A DNA stretch of 54,861 nucleotides from an uncultured Alistipes sp. (GTDB lineage: Bacteria > Bacteroidota > Bacteroidia > Bacteroidales > Rikenellaceae), in assembly GCA_944321765.1 (NCBI GenBank), contig CALUMQ010000031.1, forward strand, positions 1 through 54,861, read 5' to 3'. Made by a program: the position numbers and the translations under genes. Under the pieces are notes generated by a model. The model had not been told where the DNA came from and made no database searches. It was given only the letters and a program-made list of their open reading frames with translations. Each line of letters starts with the position of its first letter. Positions within the stretch are counted from its first letter, which is position 1. Shown in pieces: positions 27,822 through 36,488 of this stretch.

Positions 27822-27829
27822 TACCTTTA
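27822..27829 (+). promoter_or_regulatory. Promoter -7 box of ung
   Basis: TACCTTTA on the plus strand, 36 nt before the ung ATG and only 9 nt from the -33 box of the divergent alkaline phosphatase promoter. Confidence 0.5.
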
Positions 27830-27864
27830 CATAAATATAACGCGCAATTTAATACCGCTGTAAA

Positions 27865-28527
27865 ATGGATGTAAAGATCGCCCCGGACTGGAAGGAGCTG
27901 TTGGCCCCGGAGTTCGAAAAGCCCTACTTTGCCGCATTGACCGACTTCGTACGGCAGGAGTACGCCTCGACACGTGTTTATCCACGGGGCAGCAACATCT
28001 TCCGGGCCTTCGACAAATGTCCGTTCGAACGGCTCAAGGTGGTCATCATCGGCCAGGATCCATACCACGGACCCGGGCAGGCCAACGGACTCTGCTTCTC
28101 GGTAGGCGACGGGATTCCCTTCCCGCCGTCGCTGCAGAACATCTTCCAGGAGGTGCACGACGACACCGGCGCGCCGATTCCCGCCTCGGGGAACCTCGAC
28201 CGGTGGGCTGAACAGGGGGTGCTGCTGCTCAACGCCGTGCTGACGGTCCGGGCCCACGAAGCCGCCTCGCACGCCGGGCACGGTTGGGAGACCTTTACCG
28301 ACGCCGTGGTGCGGGCCATCGCCGAGCGCAAGCAGGGGATCGTCTACATGCTCTGGGGCAACTACGCACAGCGCAAGGGGGCGATTGCCGATCCGCAGCG
28401 GAATCTGATTCTCAAGGCCGTGCATCCTTCACCGCTCTCGGTCTACCGCGGATTCTTCGGATGCCACCACTTCTCGCAGGCCAACGCCTATCTCGTCAGC
28501 CAGGGCAAGGAGCCGATCGTCTGGTAA
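27865..28527 (+). CDS. ung: Uracil-DNA glycosylase (family 1)
   Basis: A 220-residue DNA repair enzyme that removes uracil from DNA. The water-activating loop is VVIIGQDPYHGPGQANGLCF with Asp65. The 4-Pro loop is PFPPSLQNIF, followed by LLLNAVLTV. The minor-groove intercalation loop is HPSPLSVYRGF, near residue 187. All family 1 motifs are intact and the length fits UNG. A single gene with a strong terminator behind it. Confidence 0.98.
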   Translation: MDVKIAPDWKELLAPEFEKPYFAALTDFVRQEYASTRVYPRGSNIFRAFDKCPFERLKVVIIGQDPYHGPGQANGLCFSVGDGIPFPPSLQNIFQEVHDDTGAPIPASGNLDRWAEQGVLLLNAVLTVRAHEAASHAGHGWETFTDAVVRAIAERKQGIVYMLWGNYAQRKGAIADPQRNLILKAVHPSPLSVYRGFFGCHHFSQANAYLVSQGKEPIVW

Positions 28528-28593
28528 CCGGCAGCCGGGACGCAGCCGCAACAGGCCGCACCGCATACACCCGCCCGGGCCGTTCCCGCCGCA

Positions 28594-28630
28594 CAAAAAA
28601 ATCCGGAGGCACCGAGGTGCTTCCGGATTT
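28594..28630. terminator. Bidirectional terminator between ung and rpoD
   Basis: AAATCCGGAGGCACC pairs with GGTGCTTCCGGATTT around a GAG loop, with A- and T-runs on both sides, so it can end both convergent genes. Confidence 0.9.
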
Positions 28631-28664
28631 TCCATATCCGTTCCCCGCCGTTGCGGGCCCGGGG

Positions 28665-29525
28665 TTATCCCAGGTAGGACTTCAGCAGCTTCGAGCGCGA
28701 CGAGTGGCGCAGACGGCGAATGGCCTTCTCCTTGATCTGACGCACACGCTCGCGCGTAAGGTCAAACTTCTCACCGATCTCCTCCAGGGTCATCTCCGAA
28801 CAGCCGATGCCGAAGAAATACTTGATGATGTCGCGCTCGCGCTCCGTCAGGGTCTCCAGCGCCCGCTCAACCTCCGTCGACAGCGACTCGTTGATCAGCC
28901 CGCGGTCGGCATTCGGCGAATCGGGGTTCACCAGCACGTCGAGCAGCGAGTTGTCCTCGCCGTCGGCGAACGGCGCATCCACCGAGACGTGGCGTCCGGC
29001 CACCCGCAGCGTATCGGTAACCTTCTCCTTCGGGAGTTCAAGCTCCGTGGCCAGCTCCTCGGGAGACGGCGTACGCTCGTGCTCCTGTTCAAAGCGAGCG
29101 AAGGCCTTGTTGATCTTGTTGAGCGACCCCACCTGGTTGAGCGGCAGACGCACGATACGCGACTGCTCGGCCAGCGCCTGGAGAATCGACTGACGAATCC
29201 ACCACACGGCATAGGAGATGAACTTGAAGCCACGTGTTTCATCGAACTTCTCGGCGGCCTTGATCAGGCCGAGGTTTCCTTCGTTGATCAGGTCCGGAAG
29301 GCTCAGGCCCTGATTCTGATACTGTTTGGCCACCGACACCACGAAACGCAGGTTCGCTTTGGTGAGTTTCTCCAGAGCCTCCTGGTCTCCTTTCTTGATT
29401 CGTTGGGCGAGTTCCACCTCCTCCTCCACCGTGATGAGCTCCTCCTTGCCGATCTCCTGGAGATACTTGTCCAGCGAGGCGCTCTCGCGGTTGGTGATGG
29501 ATTTCGTAATCTTTAACTGACGCAT
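28665..29525 (-). CDS. rpoD: Primary RNA polymerase sigma factor
   Basis: A 286-residue sigma-70 family protein without region 1.1, the size and form of the Bacteroidota housekeeping sigma factor. Region 1.2 starts at [12 protein letters not shown]. Region 2 has [30 protein letters not shown] and the -10 recognition part [15 protein letters not shown]. Region 3 follows, and region 4.2 is [19 protein letters not shown]. In this phylum the factor recognises TTTG/TAnnTTTG promoters, as seen throughout the window. The gene is 63 nt downstream of the degQ stop, with no clear promoter box in that gap, so part of its transcription may come from there. Confidence 0.97.
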   Translation of the reverse strand: MRQLKITKSITNRESASLDKYLQEIGKEELITVEEEVELAQRIKKGDQEALEKLTKANLRFVVSVAKQYQNQGLSLPDLINEGNLGLIKAAEKFDETRGFKFISYAVWWIRQSILQALAEQSRIVRLPLNQVGSLNKINKAFARFEQEHERTPSPEELATELELPKEKVTDTLRVAGRHVSVDAPFADGEDNSLLDVLVNPDSPNADRGLINESLSTEVERALETLTERERDIIKYFFGIGCSEMTLEEIGEKFDLTRERVRQIKEKAIRRLRHSSRSKLLKSYLG

Positions 29526-29588
29526 ATTAACTTAACTATCCTAATAAAGTCCTTACGTATGGGAACCCCGCCCGACAGCTCCGGGTCG

Positions 29589-31085
29589 CTACTCGACAAG
29601 CGTGTAGCTCGCCGACCGACCGTTGGGATAGATTCCGTCGATCGAACGCACCTTTTCGGTCATGCGCTGCAGATCCTCGAGCGAATAGACCGCCTGGTCG
29701 TTGATGTGGGTAATGACGAACCCTTCTCTGACGCGGGCGCGGGCCAATACTCCGCCGGCCTTGATGCCGACCACCTGCACGCCGCCCTTGATCTCGAGCT
29801 CGCGGCACAGCTTGGTTCCGGCGTCGGCGAATTTGCCCCCGAGCGCCTCGACGACATCGACGTCCGTCTTGGCGATGAGTTCCGTTTTACCTGCCTTATT
29901 ACGCAAAGTGACATCAAATTGTTTCACTTTCCCGTCTCTTTTTACCGACAATTTGACCGTATCGTTGGGTCTGTGGCGCGCAACCTCCAACTGCAGCGTC
30001 GAGGGATCCGAGATCTTCACGCCGTCGATGGCCACGATCACGTCGCCCTTGCGGATGCCGGCCTCCGAAGCCGAGCCGCCCTCCACTACGCTGGCAACGT
30101 ATGCTCCGCCGAGCTCGTCGATGCCCAGCTCCTTGCCCTCCTCATCGAGGAAGTCCTGATCCACCACGCGGAACTGGATGCCCAGCATGGCGCGCTGTAC
30201 GACGCCGAACTCCTTCAGATCGACCACCACCTTGCGCACGATCGACTCCGGAACGGCGAACGAATAACCCACGTAGCTGCCCGTCTGCGACTTGATCAGC
30301 GTGTTGATGCCCACCAGCTCACCGCGCGTGTTGACCAATGCGCCGCCCGAGTTGCCGGGGTTCACCGCCGCGTCGGTCTGGATGAAGGCCTCGATGCGGA
30401 AATCGTTGGGAATAACTCCCAGCTGACGTGCCTTGGCGCTCACGATTCCGGCCGTGATGGTCGACTGCAGGTCGAACGGCGAACCGATGGCCAGCACCCA
30501 TTCACCCAGACGCAGGTCGTCGGACGATCCGAAGGCCAGCGTCGGAAGATCCTTCGCGTCGATCTTCAGCAGTGCGAGGTCCGTAGCCGAGTCCTTGCCG
30601 ATGAGTTTGGCATCGAACGTCCGGCCGTCGTTCAGCTTCACGCGCAGCTTCGTGGCGCCGTCGATCACGTGGTTGTTCGTCACGATGTAGCCGTCGTCCG
30701 AGATGATGACGCCCGAACCGCCGGCCCGCTGCTCCCGATACTCGGGACGTCCGTCCCCATATCCGTAGTCCTGCGGAATGCCGAAGAACTCCAGGAACGG
30801 ATCGTACGAACGGCGGCGCATCTCGATCTGCTGGATCGCCTCGATGTTGACAACGGCCTTCACGGCATTCTCGGCCGCATAGGTCAGGTCGGGATACTGA
30901 TCCGCCTGGTAAGAGGTGAAGTGGTTACCGGCCTGCGGCGTCCGTGCGACATGTGCGACGTGCGACGCATCCTGCTCGATATATGCGGCGGGCTGCTCGC
31001 GGTCGCCCGCAACGGCCCATGCCGTAGCGCCGCCCACGGCAGCGGCCACAGCCACAAATCCTAAAAATAAAAGTGCCTTTTTCAT
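29589..31085 (-). CDS. Do/DegQ-like periplasmic serine protease
   Basis: A 498-residue HtrA family protease and chaperone with an N-terminal signal anchor (MKKALLFLGFVAVAAAVGG). The catalytic triad is visible: His139 in TNNHVI, Asp169 in TDLALLKID, and Ser247 in NPGNSGGAL. Two PDZ domains follow, around residues 280-375 and 400-495. The first contains the region GGAYVASVVEGGSASEAG and the second VVGIKAGGVLARARV. It should degrade or refold misfolded envelope proteins. The linker before the protease domain is rich in Tyr and Gln. It has its own promoter and is followed by rpoD. Confidence 0.95.
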   Translation of the reverse strand: MKKALLFLGFVAVAAAVGGATAWAVAGDREQPAAYIEQDASHVAHVARTPQAGNHFTSYQADQYPDLTYAAENAVKAVVNIEAIQQIEMRRRSYDPFLEFFGIPQDYGYGDGRPEYREQRAGGSGVIISDDGYIVTNNHVIDGATKLRVKLNDGRTFDAKLIGKDSATDLALLKIDAKDLPTLAFGSSDDLRLGEWVLAIGSPFDLQSTITAGIVSAKARQLGVIPNDFRIEAFIQTDAAVNPGNSGGALVNTRGELVGINTLIKSQTGSYVGYSFAVPESIVRKVVVDLKEFGVVQRAMLGIQFRVVDQDFLDEEGKELGIDELGGAYVASVVEGGSASEAGIRKGDVIVAIDGVKISDPSTLQLEVARHRPNDTVKLSVKRDGKVKQFDVTLRNKAGKTELIAKTDVDVVEALGGKFADAGTKLCRELEIKGGVQVVGIKAGGVLARARVREGFVITHINDQAVYSLEDLQRMTEKVRSIDGIYPNGRSASYTLVE

Positions 31086-31122
31086 AGTCTTGCAAAATTG
31101 GTTCTTGTTCTCTTGTCAGAGG

Positions 31123-31130
31123 CAAAAATA
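31123..31130 (-). promoter_or_regulatory. Promoter -7 box of degQ
   Basis: TATTTTTG on the minus strand, 37 nt before the ATG at 31085. A -33 partner at the usual spacing is not clear. Confidence 0.55.
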
Positions 31131-31204
31131 CGCATAGGCGAGTTCAATTTTTTTCCTTTGTGGGACAAACGCGGCGCTGTCGGCAGTTAGTATGTCACGC
31201 GACG

Positions 31205-31241
31205 AAAAAAAGTCCGGAAATCTCATGCGAGATCTCCGGAC
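31205..31241 (-). terminator. Terminator of metK
   Basis: On the minus strand, GTCCGGAGATCTC pairs with GAGATTTCCGGAC and is followed by seven T, 28 nt after the metK stop. Confidence 0.9.
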
Positions 31242-31269
31242 GAAGGTTTGCTCCGGGGAGCCGGACGGA

Positions 31270-32574
31270 CTACAACCCGAAAGCCTTGCGGATCTGCTCC
31301 ACGGCGTCGAGCTTCTCCCATCCGAAGAATTCGATCTCACGCTCCACCTCGCGGCCGTTCTCCCAGACCTTCTCCACCTTCCTGTAGGGGCGGTTGCCGA
31401 AGTGTCCGTACGACGCCGTGGCCTCGAAGATCGGGTTCTTCAGCCCGAAACGCTTCACGATGGCCGCGGGACGCAGGTCGAAGAGTTTGCCGATCCGCCG
31501 GGCGATCTCCCCGTCGGTCATCCCTTCGAGGGCCTTCGGACGCGGCGAGTGGTAGGTATCGACATAGATCGACAGCGGTTCGGCAATGCCGATGGCGTAG
31601 CTCAGCTCCACGAGCACCTGGTCGGCAACGCCTGCCGCCACGAGATTCTTGGCGATGTGGCGTGCGGCATAGGCGGCCGAGCGGTCGACCTTCGAGGAGT
31701 CCTTGCCCGAGAAGGCGCCGCCGCCGTGGGCGCCGCGGCCTCCGTAGGTGTCGACAATGATCTTGCGGCCCGTGAGGCCGGTATCTCCGTGAGGGCCGCC
31801 GATGACGAACTTGCCCGTGGGATTCACGTGCAGGATGTAGTCGTCGCCGATCAGCTCCGCGAGCTTGTCTTCGGCACGCTCCAGACGCGCCTTCACGCGC
31901 GGGATGAGGATCGTGCGCACATCCTCGCGGATGCGCTCCTGCATCTGACGCTCGGCCTCCTTTTCACTGAGGCCCTCGCCCGGACGGATGAATTCGTCGT
32001 GCTGCGTCGAGACGACGATCGTGTGCACGCGCAGCGGACGGTTCGTCTGCTCGTCATACTCGATGGTCACCTGCGACTTCGAGTCGGGACGCAGGTAGGT
32101 CATCACCTTCCCTTCGCGGCGGATGACGGCCAGCTCCTTCAGAATGACCTGTGCGAGAATGAGCGTCGCGGGCATCATCTCGCGCGTCTCGTTGCAGGCG
32201 TATCCGAACATGATGCCCTGGTCGCCGGCGCCCTGCTCCTCCTCCAGCTCGCGGACAACGCCCTGGTTGATATCCGACGACTGCTCGTGGATGGCCGACA
32301 GAATGCCACACGAGTTGCAGTCGAACTGGTACTCGCTCTTGGTGTAGCCGATGCGTCCGATGACGCGGCGCGCCACGCCCTGCACGTCGACATACGCCTC
32401 CGAGCGCACCTCGCCGGCTACGACCACGAGTCCCGTGGTGCAGAGTGTCTCGCAGGCGACTTTCGAATTGGGGTCGTGACGCAGGAATTCGTCGAGAATG
32501 GCGTCGGAAATCTGATCCGAAACCTTATCGGGGTGCCCTTCGGACACTGCCTCCGATGTAAATAAAAAACCCAT
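31270..32574 (-). CDS. metK: S-adenosylmethionine synthetase
   Basis: A 434-residue cytosolic enzyme that makes SAM from methionine and ATP. It begins [21 protein letters not shown], the MetK signature with the ATP/metal site. [12 protein letters not shown] gives the hexapeptide-type motif, and the P-loop-like [15 protein letters not shown] follows. It is longer than typical bacterial MetK (about 385), with a C-terminal extension that is common in Bacteroidota ([19 protein letters not shown]). It is transcribed alone, under a strong promoter and a leader that contains a predicted SAM-II riboswitch, so its product should feed back on its own synthesis. A terminator follows. Confidence 0.98.
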   Translation of the reverse strand: MGFLFTSEAVSEGHPDKVSDQISDAILDEFLRHDPNSKVACETLCTTGLVVVAGEVRSEAYVDVQGVARRVIGRIGYTKSEYQFDCNSCGILSAIHEQSSDINQGVVRELEEEQGAGDQGIMFGYACNETREMMPATLILAQVILKELAVIRREGKVMTYLRPDSKSQVTIEYDEQTNRPLRVHTIVVSTQHDEFIRPGEGLSEKEAERQMQERIREDVRTILIPRVKARLERAEDKLAELIGDDYILHVNPTGKFVIGGPHGDTGLTGRKIIVDTYGGRGAHGGGAFSGKDSSKVDRSAAYAARHIAKNLVAAGVADQVLVELSYAIGIAEPLSIYVDTYHSPRPKALEGMTDGEIARRIGKLFDLRPAAIVKRFGLKNPIFEATASYGHFGNRPYRKVEKVWENGREVEREIEFFGWEKLDAVEQIRKAFGL

Positions 32575-32642
32575 TTTGATCCGTTTTTTAAAGGTTAAAC
32601 GTCTAAAATGGGAAAAATTGGCTGTTGAGAAATAAAAAACGT

Positions 32643-32693
32643 GCTGTTTTAGCGATTTTTTATTGTGGTTTGCAATCAGTCAAATCTTTCCAC
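32643..32693 (-). promoter_or_regulatory. SAM-II riboswitch aptamer upstream of metK
   Basis: On the minus strand the leader has a P1 stem GTGG/CCAC (32693-32690 with the partner at 32667-32664). The P1 loop starts AAAGATTTGACTG and ends ATTGCAAA, and the 3' part runs AATAAAAAATCGCTAAAACAGC. Loop CTG can pair with the 3' CAG to form the pseudoknot. The conserved GATTT, TTGCA and GCTAAA positions agree with the SAM-II class. The aptamer ends 68 nt before the metK ATG. No intrinsic terminator follows it, so translational control is more likely. Confidence 0.88.
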
Positions 32694-32696
32694 ATT

Positions 32697-32715
32697 CCCC
32701 GCTTGACAGACGGGG
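32697..32715 (-). promoter_or_regulatory. Small hairpin at the 5' end of the metK leader
   Basis: CCCCG and CGGGG pair across an 8-9-nt loop just upstream of the SAM-II P1 stem and at or near the predicted transcript start. It may protect the 5' end. Confidence 0.5.
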
Positions 32716-32718
32716 CTG

Positions 32719-32748
32719 CAAATATACGAATATTTTTTATTATCCAAA
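32719..32748 (-). promoter_or_regulatory. Promoter of metK
   Basis: On the minus strand, TTTG (32748-32745) and TATATTTG (32726-32719) are 18 nt apart. The predicted start lies just before the 5' hairpin and riboswitch. Confidence 0.75.
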
Positions 32749-32774
32749 AATATTCTCTTGTGCGGGTCCAAATT

Positions 32775-32805
32775 TTTGTTTTTCTCAAACTATTGTTTAT
32801 CTTTG
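32775..32805 (+). promoter_or_regulatory. Promoter of the OmpA-family gene
   Basis: TTTG (32775-32778) and TATCTTTG (32798-32805) are 19 nt apart, an exact consensus promoter. The transcript would start near 32810, giving a leader of about 140 nt. Confidence 0.85.
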
Positions 32806-32812
32806 TGTTGCC

Positions 32813-32853
32813 GGGTAGTGCCCAGCCTTGAACCTTTCAGAACAGAACTACCC
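32813..32853 (+). promoter_or_regulatory. Stem-loop at the 5' end of the ompA leader
   Basis: GGGTAGT (32813-32819) pairs perfectly with ACTACCC (32847-32853). It begins within about five bases of the predicted transcript start. Confidence 0.5.
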
Positions 32854-32952
32854 CTGAAAACGCGACAGCCCGCTCGTCAATATACTTCCGCCGCGTCGAC
32901 GCCTTACCTCGAAATAAAAAACCTAAAAACAACTCACCAATACCTCTACATT

Positions 32953-34125
32953 ATGAAAAAACTTCTTAAAAGCATGCTGGTCGTAGCCCTTATGGCATCG
33001 GCTACCTGCGTATTGGCGCAAGAGAGGGAGAACCGCGATGCGAACAACAAGATCGTCCGCGGACCGTATCTCACCAACCGCTTCTTCGACAACATCTTCA
33101 TCGGCGTCGCAGGCGGTGTGAACATCTACCAGGGCGAGAACGACAGCTACGGATCCTTCGGCAAACGCCTTGCCCCGGCTCTGGACATCAACATCGGAAA
33201 ATGGTTCACCCCCTCGGTCGGAGCCCGCATCGGCTACTCGGGCATCAACGCCAAAGGATGGACCTCGGGACAGACCCTCTACGCCAAGGATCTCTTCGAG
33301 AACAACGTCTACAACGAGAAATTCGGCGTCTCGTACCTCCACGCCGACCTCATGTGGAACTTCTCCAACGCCGTGAGCGGCTACCGCTCGGACCGCACCT
33401 GGGACTTCATTCCCTTCGTGGGAACCGGCTGGGCACGCTCCTATGGCAACGACGCCTACAACAACGAGTTCGCCATGAGCGTCGGTCTGTTGAACAACAT
33501 CCGTCTGTGTGACCAGCTGGCGCTGACGCTTGAGGCGCGCCACATGTTCGTCAACCAGAACTTCGACGGAGTCGTTCGCGGAGGAAAGGGCGAGGGCATG
33601 ACCTCCGTCACCGTGGGTCTCACCTACAAGTTCAACCGCCGCGACTTCAGCCGCAAGCCGAAGGAGGTCGTTCCGGACTACACGCCCTACATCAACAAGA
33701 TCAACGACCTGGAGAACAGCCTCAAGGACAAGGACAACCAGATCAAGGACCTCAACGACCAGCTGGCTGCGGCACGCAAGCAGAAGCCCGCCACGGTAAC
33801 GACTGTCGAGAACGCCCCCATGGCCATCTTCTTCGAGATCGGCAAGGCCGACCTGACCGACAAGGAGCTGATCAACCTCGGATACATGGCCGAGATCATC
33901 AAGAAGTCACCCGACAAGACCTTCAAGGTGATCGGTTCCGCCGACAAGGCTACGGGCTCCGCCAAGCGCAACCAGCAGCTGAGCCAGATGCGTGCCGAGG
34001 CCGTATGCAACGCCCTGGTCGAGAAGTTCGGCGTCGACAAGAAGCAGCTGGAGGTTATTGCCAAGGGCAGCAACGACGAACCCTTCGACAAACCGGTGCT
34101 CAACCGCGTGACCATCGTCGAATAG
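32953..34125 (+). CDS. OmpA-family outer membrane protein
   Basis: A 390-residue major outer-membrane type protein. A signal peptide (MKKLLKSMLVVALMASATCVLAQ) is followed by an N-terminal beta-barrel of about 190 residues with alternating aromatic strands and aromatic strand ends. A short coiled coil with heptads (INDLENSLKDKDNQIKDLND, about residues 250-280) comes next. The C-terminal OmpA domain, which binds peptidoglycan, runs over the last 110 residues (FFEIGKADLTDKELINLGYM, then LSQMRAEAVCNALVEKFGV). The ATG at 32953 gives the signal peptide; the upstream open frame is leader. A consensus promoter, a long leader and two terminators suggest high expression. Confidence 0.93.
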   Translation: MKKLLKSMLVVALMASATCVLAQERENRDANNKIVRGPYLTNRFFDNIFIGVAGGVNIYQGENDSYGSFGKRLAPALDINIGKWFTPSVGARIGYSGINAKGWTSGQTLYAKDLFENNVYNEKFGVSYLHADLMWNFSNAVSGYRSDRTWDFIPFVGTGWARSYGNDAYNNEFAMSVGLLNNIRLCDQLALTLEARHMFVNQNFDGVVRGGKGEGMTSVTVGLTYKFNRRDFSRKPKEVVPDYTPYINKINDLENSLKDKDNQIKDLNDQLAAARKQKPATVTTVENAPMAIFFEIGKADLTDKELINLGYMAEIIKKSPDKTFKVIGSADKATGSAKRNQQLSQMRAEAVCNALVEKFGVDKKQLEVIAKGSNDEPFDKPVLNRVTIVE

Positions 34126-34147
34126 TCCGCTTCCGCGCGTCGAAACC

Positions 34148-34179
34148 AAATCCCGGGCCCGCCGTGGGTCCGGGATTTT
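34148..34179 (+). terminator. First terminator after ompA
   Basis: AAATCCCGGGCCC pairs with GGGTCCGGGATTT around GCCGT, followed by T, 22 nt after the stop. Confidence 0.85.
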
Positions 34180-34223
34180 CATCTCTCATTGGGTCATGCC
34201 CCAGGATTGTCGTACCTCACAAC

Positions 34224-34256
34224 AAAAAGGCACCGCCTTCAGAGGCGGTGCCTTTT
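34224..34256. terminator. Bidirectional terminator, ompA/transketolase
   Basis: AAAAGGCACCGCCT pairs with AGGCGGTGCCTTTT, with A- and T-runs on both sides. It backs up ompA and can end the convergent tkt transcript. Confidence 0.9.
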
Positions 34257-34335
34257 CAATCCGATCGGAACAACGGAAGCCGCACGTGCCGCAGCGCAAT
34301 AGGGCTGCACACCGGCTCCGCACGTCCGTTATCTA

Positions 34336-36369
34336 CTATTTTTCGAGCATCTTCTTTACCTCGGCAACGACCGTAGCGCCGTTGTATCCGAATTTCTCGT
34401 CGAGCACCTTGTAGGGCGCCGAATATCCGAAATGGTCGAGACCGTGGATCACACCCTTCTCGCCGACCAGTCCCTGAAGATTGACCGGCAGTCCCGAGGT
34501 CATGCCGTAACGGGGGATTCCGGCCGGCAGCACGCTCTCCTGATACGACCGGGGCTGATCCCGGAACAAGCCTTCGCTCGGAACGCTCACCACGCGCACG
34601 GCAATGCCCTCCGCAGCAAGCGCCTCGGCCCCCTCGACCAGCGTCGAGACCTCCGAACCCGAAGCGATCAACACGGCAGCGGGCTTCGCGGCGTCCAGCA
34701 CCACATATCCGCCCTTGAGAGCCTGCATCGCCTCTTCGCGACGGCTCGTGCGCAGTGCCGGAAGCGTCCGCACGTTCTGACGCGAGAGCACCAGCGCCAC
34801 CGGACGATGCTCCTCGAGAGCGATCTTCCAGGCCGCAATGGTCTCGTCTCCGTCGGCCGGACGCAGCACGACCATCGAGCGCTCGCCGTGATGATTCTTC
34901 AGATGCTCCATCAGACGGATCTGCGCCTCATGCTCCACGGGCTGGTGCGTCGGACCGTCCTCGCCCACGCGGAACGAGTCATGCGTCCAGACGTAAACCA
35001 CATGCAGACGCATCAGCGCCGAGAGGCGCACGGCGGGCTTCATGTAGTCCGAAAAGACGAAGAAGGTGCCGCACACGGGAATCACACCCCCGTGCAGCGC
35101 CATGCCGTTCATCACACAGGCCATTGTCAGTTCCGAAACGCCCGCCTGGAAGAAGCGGCCCGAGAAGTCTCCCCGCTCGAAGGCCTTCGTCTTCTTGAGG
35201 AATCCGTCGGTCTTGTCCGAATTCGAAAGGTCGGCCGATGCCACGATCATGTTCTCGACCTTGTCGGCGTAGAGGCTCAGCACGGCCGACGAGGCCACGC
35301 GCGTTGCCACATCGGGCTTCACATCGATCGACTTGTAGTCGATTTCGGGCAGCTTGCCCGAGAGGAATCCGTCGAGCTTGATGGCCAGATCCTTGTGCTC
35401 CGAGCGCCACGTCTTCTCGACGGCAGCCCGGTTGGCGGCCCACTCCTTCAGGGCCTCGCGCCGCTCGGCAAAGACCTCGCGGCTCTCGGCAAAGACGGCA
35501 AACGGATCCTCGGGATCCCCGCCCAGATTGCGTACCGTGGCGGCCAGGTCGGCTCCGGCAGCCGACAGCGGCTGTCCGTGCGTCGAGACCTTGCCTTCGA
35601 AACTCTCGCCCGCGGCACCCCGCGCCCCCTTGGCCATGATCGAATGGCCGATGATCAGCGTCGGGCGCTCCGTCTCGCTGTGTGCAGCCACCAGCGCCTC
35701 ACGGATCTCGTTGATGTTGTGCCCGTCGATGGCCAGGACGTTCCAGCCCCAGGCCTCGTACTTCATCGCCACGTTCTCCGTGTCGACCTCGTCGACCTTC
35801 GTCGAGAGCTGCACGTTGTTGGCGTCGTAGTACATGATCAGGTTCGAGAGTCCCAGGTGTCCGGCGATCCGGCCCACGCCCTGTGAAATCTCCTCCTCAA
35901 CAGCACCATCCGAGATGAAGGCATAGGTCTTGTGCGACATCCACTCGCCGAAGCGCGCCACCATGAAGCGCTCGGCGATGGCCGCACCCAGGGCCATGGC
36001 ATGTCCCTGGCCCAGCGGCCCGGAGGTGTTCTCCACGCCATGCAGGACGTCGACCTCGGGATGCCCGGGCGTCACGCTCCCCCACTGACGCAGATTCTTC
36101 AGATCCTCCGTCGTGTAGAGACCCGCCAGCGACAGCACCGCATAAAGCATCGGCGACATGTGTCCCGGATCGAGGAACATCCGGTCGCGGAACGGATAAT
36201 CCATCCGCTCGGGATCGTAGCGCAGAAATTCGGCATACAGGACAGTGATGAAGTCGGCACCACCCATGGCTCCTCCGGGATGCCCCGATTTGGCCTTCTC
36301 GACCATCGCAGCCGACAGAATGCGGACATTGTCGGCCACACGGCTCAGTTTCGAATTCGTTGTAGACAT
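34336..36369 (-). CDS. tkt: Transketolase
   Basis: A 677-residue thiamine-diphosphate enzyme of the pentose phosphate pathway that moves two-carbon units between sugar phosphates. The N-terminal half has AKSGHPGGAMGGADF and SPMLYAVLSLAG. The ThDP motif runs from FISDGAVEEEISQG to NLIMYYDANNVQ. The pyrimidine-binding domain has FRVGEDGPTHQPVEHEAQ (His and Glu of the site), and the C-terminal domain follows with LIASGSEVS. The ATG at 36369 is the only strong start. It sits downstream of clpX on the same strand with a gap of 119 nt that holds its own promoter box. Confidence 0.97.
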   Translation of the reverse strand: MSTTNSKLSRVADNVRILSAAMVEKAKSGHPGGAMGGADFITVLYAEFLRYDPERMDYPFRDRMFLDPGHMSPMLYAVLSLAGLYTTEDLKNLRQWGSVTPGHPEVDVLHGVENTSGPLGQGHAMALGAAIAERFMVARFGEWMSHKTYAFISDGAVEEEISQGVGRIAGHLGLSNLIMYYDANNVQLSTKVDEVDTENVAMKYEAWGWNVLAIDGHNINEIREALVAAHSETERPTLIIGHSIMAKGARGAAGESFEGKVSTHGQPLSAAGADLAATVRNLGGDPEDPFAVFAESREVFAERREALKEWAANRAAVEKTWRSEHKDLAIKLDGFLSGKLPEIDYKSIDVKPDVATRVASSAVLSLYADKVENMIVASADLSNSDKTDGFLKKTKAFERGDFSGRFFQAGVSELTMACVMNGMALHGGVIPVCGTFFVFSDYMKPAVRLSALMRLHVVYVWTHDSFRVGEDGPTHQPVEHEAQIRLMEHLKNHHGERSMVVLRPADGDETIAAWKIALEEHRPVALVLSRQNVRTLPALRTSRREEAMQALKGGYVVLDAAKPAAVLIASGSEVSTLVEGAEALAAEGIAVRVVSVPSEGLFRDQPRSYQESVLPAGIPRYGMTSGLPVNLQGLVGEKGVIHGLDHFGYSAPYKVLDEKFGYNGATVVAEVKKMLEK

Positions 36370-36470
36370 ATAAGAGTTAGTATTTTCAACAGGTTCGTTT
36401 CAAATTCCGCCGCTCCTCCCGCTCGTTCCGTCTCTCCGGCCCGGACCCTCCGCAGGATGGAAATCTTCTA

Positions 36471-36478
36471 CAAAGATA
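36471..36478 (-). promoter_or_regulatory. Promoter -7 box of tkt
   Basis: TATCTTTG on the minus strand, 101 nt before the ATG and directly after the end of clpX. Confidence 0.6.
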
Positions 36479-36488
36479 ACAGAATTTT

